From: Methylococcaceae bacterium
GTDB lineage: Bacteria > Pseudomonadota > Gammaproteobacteria > Methylococcales > Methylomonadaceae
NCBI GenBank assembly: GCA_021647585.1
Contig: JAKIUK010000018.1
Location: 1-58,598, forward strand
Length of the DNA stretch: 58,598 nt
Direction: 5' to 3'
The position numbers were made by a program, and so were the translations under genes. Below the pieces are notes generated by a model that saw only the letters and a list, made by a program, of their open reading frames with translations, was not told the DNA's origin and did no database searches. Position 1 is the first letter of the stretch. Every line of letters begins with the position of its first letter. Positions 50,008 to 58,598 of this stretch are shown in pieces.

Positions 50008-51063
50008 TCAGAACAAGAAATTTTTATTAACAGGCGTTCCTCGATGGATATCATTTAATGCGATTTTACCAATTATTTTTTCGAGATATTTAGGTGCTAT
50101 ACCATACCCGGGACGGATACTTTTTACATGATTATCAGTAATGACTTCACCTGCCTTAACATCTTTAACAAAATACAACGAACGACGGAACTTAACATTC
50201 CCTTCCTCACTAGCCTTTCTGCCGTAATCAACTTTTCCTAATGCTTGCCAAGCTATTTTTGCGCCTGAACAAAGTGCTTTTAATTCTTCAGCTTCTAATG
50301 AAAAACTATCATCTGGCCCACCTCCACAACGATCTAATGTAACATGCTTTTCTATAATGCATGCACCCAGTGCAACACTGGTTATCGCTGTTGTATTATC
50401 TAACGTATGATCAGATAGGCCGATAGGAAGATTAAATCTTGTTTGCATATCTTTGACTGTTTTTAAATTGTAATCTTCTGCCGGTGCAGGATAACCACTG
50501 ACACAATGCAAAATCGCCAACTCTTGACATCCTCCTTCTTTCGCAGCATCAATGGCTTCCTGTATTTCTTCAGCATCCGCCATGCCAGTCGAGATAATTA
50601 TAGGCTTGCCAGTTTGTGCTACATATTTTATAAGCGGTAAATCAACGGCTTCAAATGAAGCAATTTTATAAGCAGGAGTATTTAGATCTTCCAATAAATC
50701 GACTGCAGTATTGTCAAATGGCGAACTAAAAATAGAAATACCAAGATTTTTAGCATGTTCAAACAATGGCTTATGCCATTCCCACGGCATATAGGCACTT
50801 TGGTAAAGATCATAAAGGCTTTGACCATCCCATAAACCGCCTTCAATCATAAATTCTGGCGTCTTCATATCAATAGTTATGGTATTTGGCTTATAGGTTT
50901 GAAGCTTTACCGCATCTGCCCCTGCATTTTTTGCCATTTCAATAATTTTGTAAGCATTTTCTATATCTCCATTGTGATTGGCTGACATTTCTGCAATCAT
51001 ATAGGGTGAAAACTCTTCACCTATTTCCCTGCCATTAATTGAAAGTTTTTTATTTTTTAACAC
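50008..51063 (-). CDS. pseI: Pseudaminic acid synthase
   Basis: 351 residues, NeuB-type TIM barrel plus SAF domain. FSPYMIAEMSANHNGDIENA, AGADAVKLQTY, SPFDNTAVDLLEDL, IGLSDHTLDN and, in the SAF part, RSLYFVKDVKAGEVI...VKSIRPGYG. Condenses phosphoenolpyruvate with 2,4-diacetamido-2,4,6-trideoxy-L-altrose to give pseudaminic acid. Starts 11 bp after pseH. Confidence 0.94.
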   Translation of the reverse strand: MLKNKKLSINGREIGEEFSPYMIAEMSANHNGDIENAYKIIEMAKNAGADAVKLQTYKPNTITIDMKTPEFMIEGGLWDGQSLYDLYQSAYMPWEWHKPLFEHAKNLGISIFSSPFDNTAVDLLEDLNTPAYKIASFEAVDLPLIKYVAQTGKPIIISTGMADAEEIQEAIDAAKEGGCQELAILHCVSGYPAPAEDYNLKTVKDMQTRFNLPIGLSDHTLDNTTAITSVALGACIIEKHVTLDRCGGGPDDSFSLEAEELKALCSGAKIAWQALGKVDYGRKASEEGNVKFRRSLYFVKDVKAGEVITDNHVKSIRPGYGIAPKYLEKIIGKIALNDIHRGTPVNKNFLF

Positions 51064-51074
51064 ATTAATCCCTT

Positions 51075-51596
51075 TTAATATATTTTATTTTCTGGCATTT
51101 TTAACCATTCTGATTTTAACAAACCAAAGCAATGAACATCATAATATTGATCATTCAAATAATGATGTTGTCTAAGTAAACCTTCCTGATAAAAACCGAG
51201 TTTTTGATGTAGCTTTATTGATGGTAAGTTAAATGCTAAAACCTCACCAAATACTTTACTACCCCTCATGTCTATAAAAATTTTTTTTAGTGCGAGTTTA
51301 GCCATTTTAGTTCCGATACCACGAATTGCTTCTGGGCAAATATAAAATCCCCACTCATAAACATTACTCTCTTGTGATTTTTTTTGTAGCTGCAAAAAGC
51401 CTTTTATGTCACCATTTTCTTCATAGACATTTAATGTTCTAAGTGTATTTTGTTGACTCATTTCAAACCAGGCCAGGTGCTCTTCTTGATTAATTTCATG
51501 TTGAGAGAACATGTAGCGATTAATTTCTGTGTGATTACGCCAACTTCTAATAATAGAAAGGTCTGCTAACTTAATATCTCTTAAGCATGTATTCAC
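51075..51596 (-). CDS. pseH: PseH, UDP-sugar 4-N-acetyltransferase
   Basis: 173 residues, one GNAT domain. IIRSWRNHTEINRYMFSQHE at the N-terminus and the acetyl-CoA loop AIRGIGTKMAKLAL, plus LHQKLGFYQEGLLRQHHYLN. Acetylates the 4-amino group of UDP-4-amino-sugar between PseC and PseG. Separate from pseG here; in some species the two are fused. It starts directly behind the pseG stop. Confidence 0.9.
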   Translation of the reverse strand: MNTCLRDIKLADLSIIRSWRNHTEINRYMFSQHEINQEEHLAWFEMSQQNTLRTLNVYEENGDIKGFLQLQKKSQESNVYEWGFYICPEAIRGIGTKMAKLALKKIFIDMRGSKVFGEVLAFNLPSIKLHQKLGFYQEGLLRQHHYLNDQYYDVHCFGLLKSEWLKMPENKIY

Positions 51597-52688
51597 TTAA
51601 TTTAGATCCTGCATACACTGTGTCACTCTAGCAACACCACGACCATCCAAAATTTTTGCAGCATTTTTGGATAAGGTTAACAGCGTTTTTTTTGACAGCG
51701 TTTCAATCTCTTTCATTCCGTTTCTCACATTTTCCTTGTCTACTGTTAAAGCAATATATAGATTGGTAAGCAGGCTTATAATGTTTCTTTGATTGTCTGC
51801 AACCATCACAATAAGGGCGGGCAAACCTAAGCAACATAGCTCCCAAGTAGTTCCTCCAGCAGCTCCAATGGCTAAATCGGTTTTTGCCATGATTTCAGCC
51901 ATATTGCTGACATTAGCCATAATTTCTGTTTTATAGGGCATCGTTTCAGCTTGTTTTTTTAAAGTTACAATATGCGGTGCCATTGCTCCCATAACCACGG
52001 TTATGTATATTTCTTTTGAGAGATTACAAGTTTTAAGAGCATCTAGCACTTGACCAGTCACATTATCTGGATCGACACCACCCATGGTAATTAATAATTT
52101 TTTTAGTTCTGGATTAGCTCTACGTTCCAAACTGTATTCTCGCCATTGAGCAAACTCTGGTCTTAACAACGCATATTGTGAACCCAATAGCATTTGACAG
52201 TCTTTTGGTACCAGGGCTATATAATCAGCCGGTTTCCTACCATATGTCTGGTCTAGCAATATATCACATTGATGCTTTCTGTCGGCCAGGTCATCAATGA
52301 CCATGAGTTTTTTATAGCTACCTTTTAACAATATTTGCCACGTTTGATCAATGGCATAGTGATCAACAATCAACCATTCTGGCTTCATTACCTCTAATAT
52401 AGCTTTACAATGCTCTGCATCCTGCTCTTGAGTACTACCTAACCAGAGCCCACCATATAGGGTTTCTTTTTTAAGATTTCCATTTGCCTGTCCCTCTCCC
52501 GCTGGGCATAATTCATGTGCCTTGAATCCCTGTTGATGAATACTTTCAAGCAAATTTCCTTCGTGGGTACGACAAATAAACTCAACCTCATCTCCTTGTT
52601 GTCTTAGTGCCTCTGCCAATGTCAGACATCGCATGACATGCCCTGTTCCGATTTGCAGAGATGCATCTGCACGGATAGCCACTTTCAT
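51597..52688 (-). CDS. pseG: PseG, UDP-2,4-diacetamido-2,4,6-trideoxy-altropyranose hydrolase
   Basis: 363 residues. GT-B-like fold: IRADASLQIGTGHVMRCLTL (with the phosphate loop GTGHVMRCL), LIVDHYAIDQTWQ, LITMGGVDPDNVTGQVL, and LAIGAAGGTTWELCCLGLPA. Cleaves UDP from the sugar, leaving 2,4-diacetamido-altrose. Overlaps pseF by 4 nt. Confidence 0.93.
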   Translation of the reverse strand: MKVAIRADASLQIGTGHVMRCLTLAEALRQQGDEVEFICRTHEGNLLESIHQQGFKAHELCPAGEGQANGNLKKETLYGGLWLGSTQEQDAEHCKAILEVMKPEWLIVDHYAIDQTWQILLKGSYKKLMVIDDLADRKHQCDILLDQTYGRKPADYIALVPKDCQMLLGSQYALLRPEFAQWREYSLERRANPELKKLLITMGGVDPDNVTGQVLDALKTCNLSKEIYITVVMGAMAPHIVTLKKQAETMPYKTEIMANVSNMAEIMAKTDLAIGAAGGTTWELCCLGLPALIVMVADNQRNIISLLTNLYIALTVDKENVRNGMKEIETLSKKTLLTLSKNAAKILDGRGVARVTQCMQDLN

Positions 52689-53386
52689 TCAAGTTCACCC
52701 GTCTTTGTAAGCACTTGATACATCAATTCGGCTCTTTTCCAGTCTTCTGCTGTGTCTATATCTTGCACTAGGTGCCTAGGTAGCACATAAGGACTTGCAT
52801 GTTCAGAAAATAGTGGCTTCAATGCCAAAAAAGCTTTTGCCTGCCCCCAATAAAATTGTCCAGCATCATGATAAGCGTCTTCTAAATCCTGAGAACGAGC
52901 ATTGAATTTCTCAGGATAGAACATTTGAACCCTGTTTTCTGCGTTAACTTTAATCGCTCTTTGAATAGGGAATGGGAAACTAGTTACCGTGAAACAATAT
53001 TCTGCTTTTGTATCTTGTAATTGCCGATAAGCTTTTTGTAATGTTTGCGCTTGCACAAAAGGTGCCGTTGCGTATAGACAACAAACTTCACTGGGAGCCG
53101 ATTCGTATTGTACAAACCATTCAATAGCGTGTTTTATGACGGGTAAAGTTCCAGCCATATCATTCGCAAGTTCTTCTGGACGTATAAACGGCACTTCCGC
53201 ACCATACTTTTTGGCAATCTCGGCTATTTCCTGGTCATCAGTTGAGACAATAATGTTATCAAAACAACCGCTTTGCATCGCAGCACCAATGGAATAAGCA
53301 ACCATGGGTTTACCATTAAAAGCTTTGATATTTTTGCCCGGAATGCGCTTACTGCCTCCCCTCGCTGGAATAACACAAAGTTTCAA
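52685..53386 (-). CDS. pseF: Pseudaminic acid cytidylyltransferase
   Basis: 233 residues. CVIPARGGSKRIPGKNIKAF (nucleotide-binding loop), IIVSTDDQEIAEIA, AEVPFIRPEELANDMAGTLP and, near the end, LVQDIDTAEDWKRAELMY. Activates pseudaminic acid as CMP-Pse. Overlaps pseC and pseG by 4 nt each. Confidence 0.94.
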   Translation of the reverse strand: MKLCVIPARGGSKRIPGKNIKAFNGKPMVAYSIGAAMQSGCFDNIIVSTDDQEIAEIAKKYGAEVPFIRPEELANDMAGTLPVIKHAIEWFVQYESAPSEVCCLYATAPFVQAQTLQKAYRQLQDTKAEYCFTVTSFPFPIQRAIKVNAENRVQMFYPEKFNARSQDLEDAYHDAGQFYWGQAKAFLALKPLFSEHASPYVLPRHLVQDIDTAEDWKRAELMYQVLTKTGELE

Positions 53387-54540
53387 TGAAATACCCTTTG
53401 TAGAACTGCAACGACTTGCTTTTGTTGTTCAAAAGTTAACCCCTGATACAGTGGAATACTGATAGCCCTACTGTAATAACGTTCAGCCTGTGGAAAATCA
53501 CCTTGTTTAAAACCCATATTTTGATAGTAAGGTTGAGTATGTACCGGTATATAGTGCAGATTAACACCCAGGCCCTTTTCTCTGAGTTCATCAAATACTT
53601 GAGCATGGGATTTAGTGATATTTTCTAATTCAAGCTGAATGGGATATAAGTGTAACGCTGAATAACTATCTAAAAATTGATACGGTAATTTAATCGGCAT
53701 ATCTTTTAACAATTCATGATAACGTTGTTGTAACTCGTGTCGCTTTGCAACAAACTCATCAAGTCTTTGCATTTGACTTACACCTAGTGCAGCTTGAAGC
53801 TCTGTCATTCGGTAATTAAAACCTAACTCAACTTGCTGATAGTACCAACCGCCATCTGCTTCTTTGGTCATTAACTTTGAATCTCGAGTTACACCATGGC
53901 TGCGCAATAATTGCATTTTTTCTGCCAAACTCGACTGATTTGTAGTTGCTAAGCCACCCTCTGCAGTGGTGATGATTTTAACTGGATGAAAGCTAAATAC
54001 GGTAATATCTGAATATTGGCATCCACCTATAGAATGATTCAGATATTTTCCGCCAATTGCATGACTGGCATCTTCAATTATCTTAAAACCATATTCCTGG
54101 CTTAACAAATGAATGCGTCTCATATCACATGACTGACCGGAAAAATGCACGGGTATTACGATTTTCGGAAGCTTATTTTCCTGCTTTGCTTTTATCAGCT
54201 TATGTTCTAAAGCGTCAGCACATAGGTTATAAGTTTGCGGATCAATATCGACAAAATCAACTTGCGCACCACAATACAAGCCACAGTTTGCAGATGCTAC
54301 AAATGTATTGGGGCTTGTCCAAAGCCAGTCACCTTCATCCAGACCAAGTGCAAGACAAGCTATATGCAAGGCTGATGTTGCGCTATTTACAGCAACACCA
54401 AACTCAGCACTGCAATAGTTAGCCACTGTTTTTTCAAACAATGGTACTTGCGGACCCTGCGTTAAAAAATCTGATTTTAGAACCTCAATGACCGAATCAA
54501 TATCGGTTTGATTTATCTCTTGCCTGCCGTAGGGTATCAA
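53383..54540 (-). CDS. pseC: PseC, UDP-4-amino-4,6-dideoxy-altrose aminotransferase
   Basis: 385 residues, DegT/DnrJ/EryC1 family. PLP Lys in SFHPVKIITTAEGGLATTNQ, preceding EDASHAIGGKY, and SATSALHIACLALGL near the N-terminus. Transfers an amino group to the 4-keto sugar made by PseB. It starts 3 bp after the flippase gene. Confidence 0.95.
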   Translation of the reverse strand: MIPYGRQEINQTDIDSVIEVLKSDFLTQGPQVPLFEKTVANYCSAEFGVAVNSATSALHIACLALGLDEGDWLWTSPNTFVASANCGLYCGAQVDFVDIDPQTYNLCADALEHKLIKAKQENKLPKIVIPVHFSGQSCDMRRIHLLSQEYGFKIIEDASHAIGGKYLNHSIGGCQYSDITVFSFHPVKIITTAEGGLATTNQSSLAEKMQLLRSHGVTRDSKLMTKEADGGWYYQQVELGFNYRMTELQAALGVSQMQRLDEFVAKRHELQQRYHELLKDMPIKLPYQFLDSYSALHLYPIQLELENITKSHAQVFDELREKGLGVNLHYIPVHTQPYYQNMGFKQGDFPQAERYYSRAISIPLYQGLTFEQQKQVVAVLQRVFH

Positions 54541-54543
54541 TGT

Positions 54544-55800
54544 CTAACTACCTTTAAGTAACGTTGAATTTTGCTTAGTCACACTATATCCAACTATTTT
54601 TACTATTGCCATCCAACTAAATGCGAATAGTAACGCTGATGCTACTGTTTGAATACTATTCTTCAATTGAAACACTGCAAGTGAAGAAAAAAACACGATT
54701 ATCGCTGAAATATGTGCTGAAATAATCCATTTATCCTCTTTCATCGCATAAAGTGCATAATGAGGTATGTACCCTACAGCATAAATAAAGCCCACTGGAA
54801 TTAAGAAAATCAAACTATCCAAATACTCTGCATAAATTAGTTTATCAACCCATCCAATGATGAAGGGCATCAAAAACCATAAAGAAACTGCCAATAATGC
54901 ACTTATTATTAGGGTTGAAAAAACAAGTTCTCTGAATGTTTTTTGGAATTTATCTTTTTCTTGCATTTGGTAACTCTGTAACATTCTTGGATATAAAAAT
55001 GAAAAAACAGCGGGGTCTAAAAAAGTAAAAACGCCCATAATAATTCCAATATAAAAAACATACACGCCCAGTGTTTCAGCAGAACTAAATGCCTCCACAG
55101 CATATCTATCAAATGTAAGCAGACCTTTAAAACAAATTGTAGCTAACAGAAATAAGCCGCCAACTTTAAAACCTTTTTTTAACCATTTAAAATCAGTCGG
55201 TTCTTTGTTCCAAACGGGTAGAGCCTGCTTAATTGCCAACCCACCCATTGTTATAGCCAAGGTACTACCGATCATCCAGGAAAAATACAACGATGTGAGG
55301 TTCTGGTATTGCTCATAAAAATACATCAGAGGAATTATCACTAAAACCCAGCTACCCATTCTAATAAACAAGACAAAGCTCGCTATCAGCTGTTTATGCA
55401 TTGCAACTAATAGCCTGTTAATTTCTTGAGCTATATGATCCAAAATTAACAATGTAAAAAACCACAGCATATATTGCCAATCAATTAACCCAAATATAAA
55501 GATAAGCAGCTGTACAGGCAGTAATACTGAATACAACACAAGCTGAGCTTTCATTTGATGTTGAATTACAAACGACCATTGCTCAGCGGGTCTTGCTAAT
55601 AATTCGCGCTGTGAATAGGTGTAGTAATCAGCGCCAACAATTAACACGCTAATCGAAACAGTTGCCATCATCAGTCCAAACGAACCAAGTTCTGTTGGAC
55701 TTAGTAGTTTTGCCAGAGCAAAAATCAACAGAAAACGACTCCCCATGGATAATCCGCGGAGTGCAATATTTAACAGTCGCGTACCCAGTTCTTTTCTCAC
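54544..55800 (-). CDS. Wzx/MATE-type oligosaccharide flippase
   Basis: 418 residues with about 12-14 membrane helices: LNIALRGLSMGSRFLLIFAL near the N-terminus and PTELGSFGLMMATVSISVLI next to it, the usual Wzx pattern. Placed inside the pse operon (4-nt overlap with pseB, 3 bp before pseC), so it likely flips a lipid-linked glycan carrying pseudaminic acid across the inner membrane. Confidence 0.85.
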   Translation of the reverse strand: MRKELGTRLLNIALRGLSMGSRFLLIFALAKLLSPTELGSFGLMMATVSISVLIVGADYYTYSQRELLARPAEQWSFVIQHQMKAQLVLYSVLLPVQLLIFIFGLIDWQYMLWFFTLLILDHIAQEINRLLVAMHKQLIASFVLFIRMGSWVLVIIPLMYFYEQYQNLTSLYFSWMIGSTLAITMGGLAIKQALPVWNKEPTDFKWLKKGFKVGGLFLLATICFKGLLTFDRYAVEAFSSAETLGVYVFYIGIIMGVFTFLDPAVFSFLYPRMLQSYQMQEKDKFQKTFRELVFSTLIISALLAVSLWFLMPFIIGWVDKLIYAEYLDSLIFLIPVGFIYAVGYIPHYALYAMKEDKWIISAHISAIIVFFSSLAVFQLKNSIQTVASALLFAFSWMAIVKIVGYSVTKQNSTLLKGS

Positions 55801-56798
55801 ATTGGGTCTACATCTTCTGCCATTTTAAGCAGGTCTTCATGTGATAACCAGTGTTCATTATTACCTGAATTATATTCAAAACCTTGCGCTACAGGACGGC
55901 CTTGTTCGGCAATTTTATTTTGGCTAAAATCTGAATGATATGCAAACTGGATAGTCGGGCAAATAACATAATGATCCTGAAACTCCAGGGTCAAATGGCT
56001 ATCATCTGCTGGACACATGATTTCATGTAATTTTTCCCCTGGACGAATTCCAACTATTTTTTGAGGCAAATTTGGCGCTATCGCTTTTGCCAACTCAGTC
56101 ATGTACATAGAAGAAATTTTTGGTATAAAAATCTCTCCACCTTGCATACGTTCAAAGTCTTTAAGCACAAACTCCACACCCTGGCGCAGAGTAATCATAA
56201 AACGCGTCATATCAGCATGCGTAATCGGTAATTCTGTTGCTCCATCAGCGATTAACTTTCTAAAGAATGGCACAACAGACCCACGAGATCCTACGACATT
56301 GCCATAACGTACAACAGAAAAGCGAGTTTTTCTTTCACCAACCATATTATTTGCCGCTACAAATAATTTATCTGATGCCAACTTGGTTGCACCATATAGA
56401 TTAATTGGATTAGCCGCTTTATCTGTTGAAAGCGCAATGATTTTCTTAACATTATTTTTAATGGCAGCCTTGATAACATTTTCAGCGCCATGGATATTGG
56501 TTTTAATGCATTCCATAGGATTATACTCAGCCGCAGGTACTTGCTTCATAGCCGCTGCATGAATAACAAAATCCACGCCTTCCGTTGCCTCAAGAACACG
56601 ACTGGCATCTCGCACATCACCTATAAAATAACGCATACAAGAATCATTATAGTATTGTTGCATTTCAAACTGCTTCAGCTCATCACGAGAAAAAATAATG
56701 ATTTTTTTGGGTTGGTATTTCTCAAGAATCATTTGAGTATATTTTTTTCCGAACGACCCTGTTCCACCTGTAATGAGTATTGTTTGATTATTAAACAT
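55797..56798 (-). CDS. pseB: PseB, UDP-GlcNAc inverting 4,6-dehydratase
   Basis: 333 residues, SDR fold. ILITGGTGSFGKKYTQMILE (NAD site), FVIHAAAMKQVPAAEYNPME, IALSTDKAANPINLYGATK (catalytic Thr/Asp-Lys and Tyr...Lys) and RPGEKLHE. Starts pseudaminic acid biosynthesis. It is the first gene of the operon; the 429-bp upstream region must hold its promoter. Confidence 0.97.
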   Translation of the reverse strand: MFNNQTILITGGTGSFGKKYTQMILEKYQPKKIIIFSRDELKQFEMQQYYNDSCMRYFIGDVRDASRVLEATEGVDFVIHAAAMKQVPAAEYNPMECIKTNIHGAENVIKAAIKNNVKKIIALSTDKAANPINLYGATKLASDKLFVAANNMVGERKTRFSVVRYGNVVGSRGSVVPFFRKLIADGATELPITHADMTRFMITLRQGVEFVLKDFERMQGGEIFIPKISSMYMTELAKAIAPNLPQKIVGIRPGEKLHEIMCPADDSHLTLEFQDHYVICPTIQFAYHSDFSQNKIAEQGRPVAQGFEYNSGNNEHWLSHEDLLKMAEDVDPM

Positions 56799-57227
56799 TT
56801 AGATTCCTGTATTATTCAATTGTTACTGGCTTGATTTACACGATAAAGCTGCTTGGACTTAAAGTCACCCATCCTGAGATACTTAAGGGATATGACTAAA
56901 TAACGAAAGAGATCAGTAGTTTTTATTCCTATTCTTTTACTCTGCATTTTTATGTATTGTAGCAGTCCATAGATAATGAGAAGTTACATAATCCTAAACA
57001 ATATTATATCGGATAGGACGTTAAGGTAAGATTGTTATTTTTCTAATATGTCCAGGTACTTTTCACATAAGATAACATCCTTTTACCCACTGATCTTATA
57101 CGCTTAAATGCCAACTATAATTCCTATTCTCATTTTACTTGCCTTACACTCTTGATATTATACTTTATCGACACTATATCCCGACTTAAACACTAGGTTA
57201 TTATTTTTAATTCTACCGGAGTATTAC
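56799..57227. other. Divergent region pseB / mrp, 429 bp
   Basis: No ORF of coding character, no repeat and no strong hairpin. It must contain promoters for pseB (minus strand) and mrp (plus strand). I find no sigma-54 or sigma-28 consensus and no clear operator. Confidence 0.5.
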
Positions 57228-58319
57228 ATGACAGATATCACTAAAGCAGATGTGGAAAACCTGCTTAAATCCTTAATTGACCCCAACGTAGAAACCGATC
57301 TGGTATCTGCCAAATCAGTCAAAAATATCGCTATAGAAGGAGCTAATGTCAGTGTAAATATTGAGCTGGGTTATCCTGCTAAAAGTTACCTGAAAGAACT
57401 ACAAACTGCGGTTGAAGAAAAATTACTACAACTCGCCGGGGTTAGAAAAATTAATGTCATTGTGGCTGTCAATATCATTTCACACAGTGTTCAACAAACT
57501 TTGCAACCTATCCCCAATGTAAAAAACATTATTGCTATTGCTTCGGGTAAAGGCGGAGTAGGAAAGTCTACAACCTCAGTAAATTTGGCATTAGCCCTAG
57601 CTTCCGAAGGCGCCAATGTGGGTATTCTTGATGCGGATATTTATGGCCCCAGCATTCCAACCATGCTGGGTTTATCTGGATACCCCGAAAGTGAGGATGG
57701 CAAATCCATGAATCCCAAAATTTCATTCGGGGTTCAAACTATTTCAATAGGGTACCTGATTGAAGAAGACCAACCCATGATTTGGCGTGGCCCTATGGTA
57801 ACCAATGCTTTACAACAGCTATTAAAAGATACCAATTGGGATAATGTTGATTATCTGATTGTGGATTTACCACCGGGCACTGGAGACATTCAATTAACAC
57901 TTGCACAGCAAATTCCTGTGACGGGTGCTGTTATTGTCACTACGCCTCAAGATATTGCTTTGATCGACGCCCAACGTGGCTTAGGCATGTTTGAAAAAGT
58001 CAATGTACCTGTGCTGGGTCTGGTTGAAAATATGAGCATGCATATTTGCAGTAATTGTGGACATGAAGAAGCTATTTTTGGACAAGGTGGTGGTGAGACT
58101 ATGGCTAAAAAAAATGATATTGAACTTTTAGGCTCTCTGCCATTGGATATAAAGATTCGTGAATTTTCTGATTCCGGCAGACCCACTGTCGTTGCTGATC
58201 CAGAGGGTCGCCCCACTGAAATCTATAAAACAATTGCTCGTAAGATGGCTGCCAAACTGGCATTAAAAGGGAAAGATTACAGCAGTAAATTTCCTAATAT
58301 AGTAATTCAAAATACCTAA
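57228..58319 (+). CDS. mrp: Mrp/ApbC iron-sulfur cluster carrier P-loop ATPase
   Basis: 363 residues. N-terminal DUF59/MIP18-like domain (about 1-85), then a Walker A deviant IASGKGGVGKSTTSVNLALA (about 106), DADIYGPSIPTMLG, and CSNCG (about 267-271), the CxxC that bridges the cluster. Loads Fe-S clusters into apo-proteins. GGAG 8 nt before the ATG. Confidence 0.96.
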   Translation: MTDITKADVENLLKSLIDPNVETDLVSAKSVKNIAIEGANVSVNIELGYPAKSYLKELQTAVEEKLLQLAGVRKINVIVAVNIISHSVQQTLQPIPNVKNIIAIASGKGGVGKSTTSVNLALALASEGANVGILDADIYGPSIPTMLGLSGYPESEDGKSMNPKISFGVQTISIGYLIEEDQPMIWRGPMVTNALQQLLKDTNWDNVDYLIVDLPPGTGDIQLTLAQQIPVTGAVIVTTPQDIALIDAQRGLGMFEKVNVPVLGLVENMSMHICSNCGHEEAIFGQGGGETMAKKNDIELLGSLPLDIKIREFSDSGRPTVVADPEGRPTEIYKTIARKMAAKLALKGKDYSSKFPNIVIQNT

Positions 58320-58378
58320 GGAACGTTCTCAAAATAAATTGAAAATTTTCCCTCATAAGATAGCCGGTTGGGCAAGAA

Positions 58379-58471
58379 TAAGGCAGCTGGCAATAAATAA
58401 CCTACCCAGATTGTGCAGGATTTTTATTTGTATTCAAGGCGTGGGAACAGACGCATAGCCAGCTACGTAAC
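58379..58471. mobile_element. Half of palindromic element C, cut by the IS
   Basis: TAA at 58379-58381 is followed by GGCAGCTGGCAATAAATAAC and the core TTTGTATTCAAGGCGTGGGA and GCATAGCCAGCTACGTAAC, as in the first 90 bp of elements A and B. The sequence is then broken exactly where the insertion sequence begins (58472). The other half should be on the far side of the IS. Confidence 0.75.
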
Positions 58472-58598
58472 TGTATAGTTTCACCACGTTATACCTGATG
58501 ATTAAAAAATAAAGGACAGCCCTGATAACATATTAAAACTTTCACCACAAAGGAATTAATATGAGCCAGAGCTATCACACGAATGCAAAAACGAATTC
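58472..58598 (+). mobile_element. Left end of an IS481-type insertion sequence (partial)
   Basis: Begins TGTATAGTTTCACCACGTTA and leads to a transposase start at 58561. It pairs with the right end at 103-126 (19 of 24 positions). The window ends 38 nt into the gene. It has inserted into element C. Confidence 0.75.
58561..58598 (+). CDS. IS481-family transposase, N-terminal fragment
   Basis: Codes for MSQSYHTNAKTN and runs off the window. AAGGA stands 6 nt before the ATG. This N-terminus (...HTNAKTN...) is like that of IS481-type transposases; the C-terminus of a sister copy is at 1-114. Confidence 0.55.
   Translation, partial: MSQSYHTNAKTN

Noticed and set aside
1..58598. CRISPR arrays, tRNA and rRNA genes, prophage
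   Set aside because: No regularly spaced direct repeats, no cloverleaf with a TTCRA loop that I could find by eye, no phage structural genes. A tRNA scan would settle this.

Overview
The window looks like a chromosomal contig from a gammaproteobacterium of fairly low GC. The block gshB–tonB–algH/yqgE–ruvX–pyrR–pyrB–pyrC' and the block rsmI / lpoA–yraN–gmhA-like–dolP-like are arrangements known from gammaproteobacteria; the first matches Pseudomonas gene order. A Calvin-type class II aldolase, a UPF0182 protein and the density of small palindromic elements would fit a methanotroph or sulfur-oxidiser-like lineage (Methylococcales is my guess), but nothing here proves it. I saw no tRNA, rRNA or CRISPR array. 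Both contig ends lie inside copies of the same IS481-type insertion sequence: positions 1-126 are its right end and 58472-58598 its left end.

Layout. 0.1-2.7 kb: an IS-truncated sensor kinase, a small membrane protein and a secreted HExxH protein. 2.8-9.7 kb: rsmI divergent from lpoA-yraN-gmhA-dolP-glcD, then an aldolase. 9.7-13.7 kb: a chemoreceptor, an NlpE-domain protein and an M20 amidohydrolase. 13.7-15.1 kb: lexA with an unusual operator, a 50-residue membrane protein and a SirB protein. 15.4-21 kb: csp, a phosphorylase/glycosyltransferase pair, rsd and UPF0182. 21.1-23.85 kb: a thioesterase gene broken by a 2-kb islet with a Tse2-like toxin pair and again by a 158-bp palindromic element. 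23.8-28.8 kb: pepN, DUF423, moaB, degQ. 28.9-37.2 kb: a cNMP/rhodanese protein, rpmB-rpmG, and gshB to pyrC'. 37.3-40.5 kb: a tandem toxin/immunity array. 40.5-48.1 kb: rmuC, hemL, a ferritin-like protein, clpB, csp. 48.3-56.8 kb: a complete pseudaminic acid operon with a flippase. 57.2-58.3 kb: mrp.

The most interesting parts are: (1) the 37.3-40.1 kb array, one full-length putative pore-forming toxin with a membrane immunity protein, an orphan toxin C-terminus with its own immunity gene, and a third orphan immunity gene, with a nearly identical ~180-nt segment marking the module joint; (2) a standalone Tse2/Tsi2-like pair that split a thioesterase gene; (3) several families of small palindromic elements, one of which can be removed in silico together with one TTA copy to restore a reading frame exactly; (4) a lexA gene preceded by a GTTC-N7-GTTC direct repeat, the box type known from alphaproteobacteria, followed by a tiny membrane protein.

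Gene calls rest on reading motifs and on remembered family sequences, not on a search; starts were chosen by ribosome-binding sites and family length.
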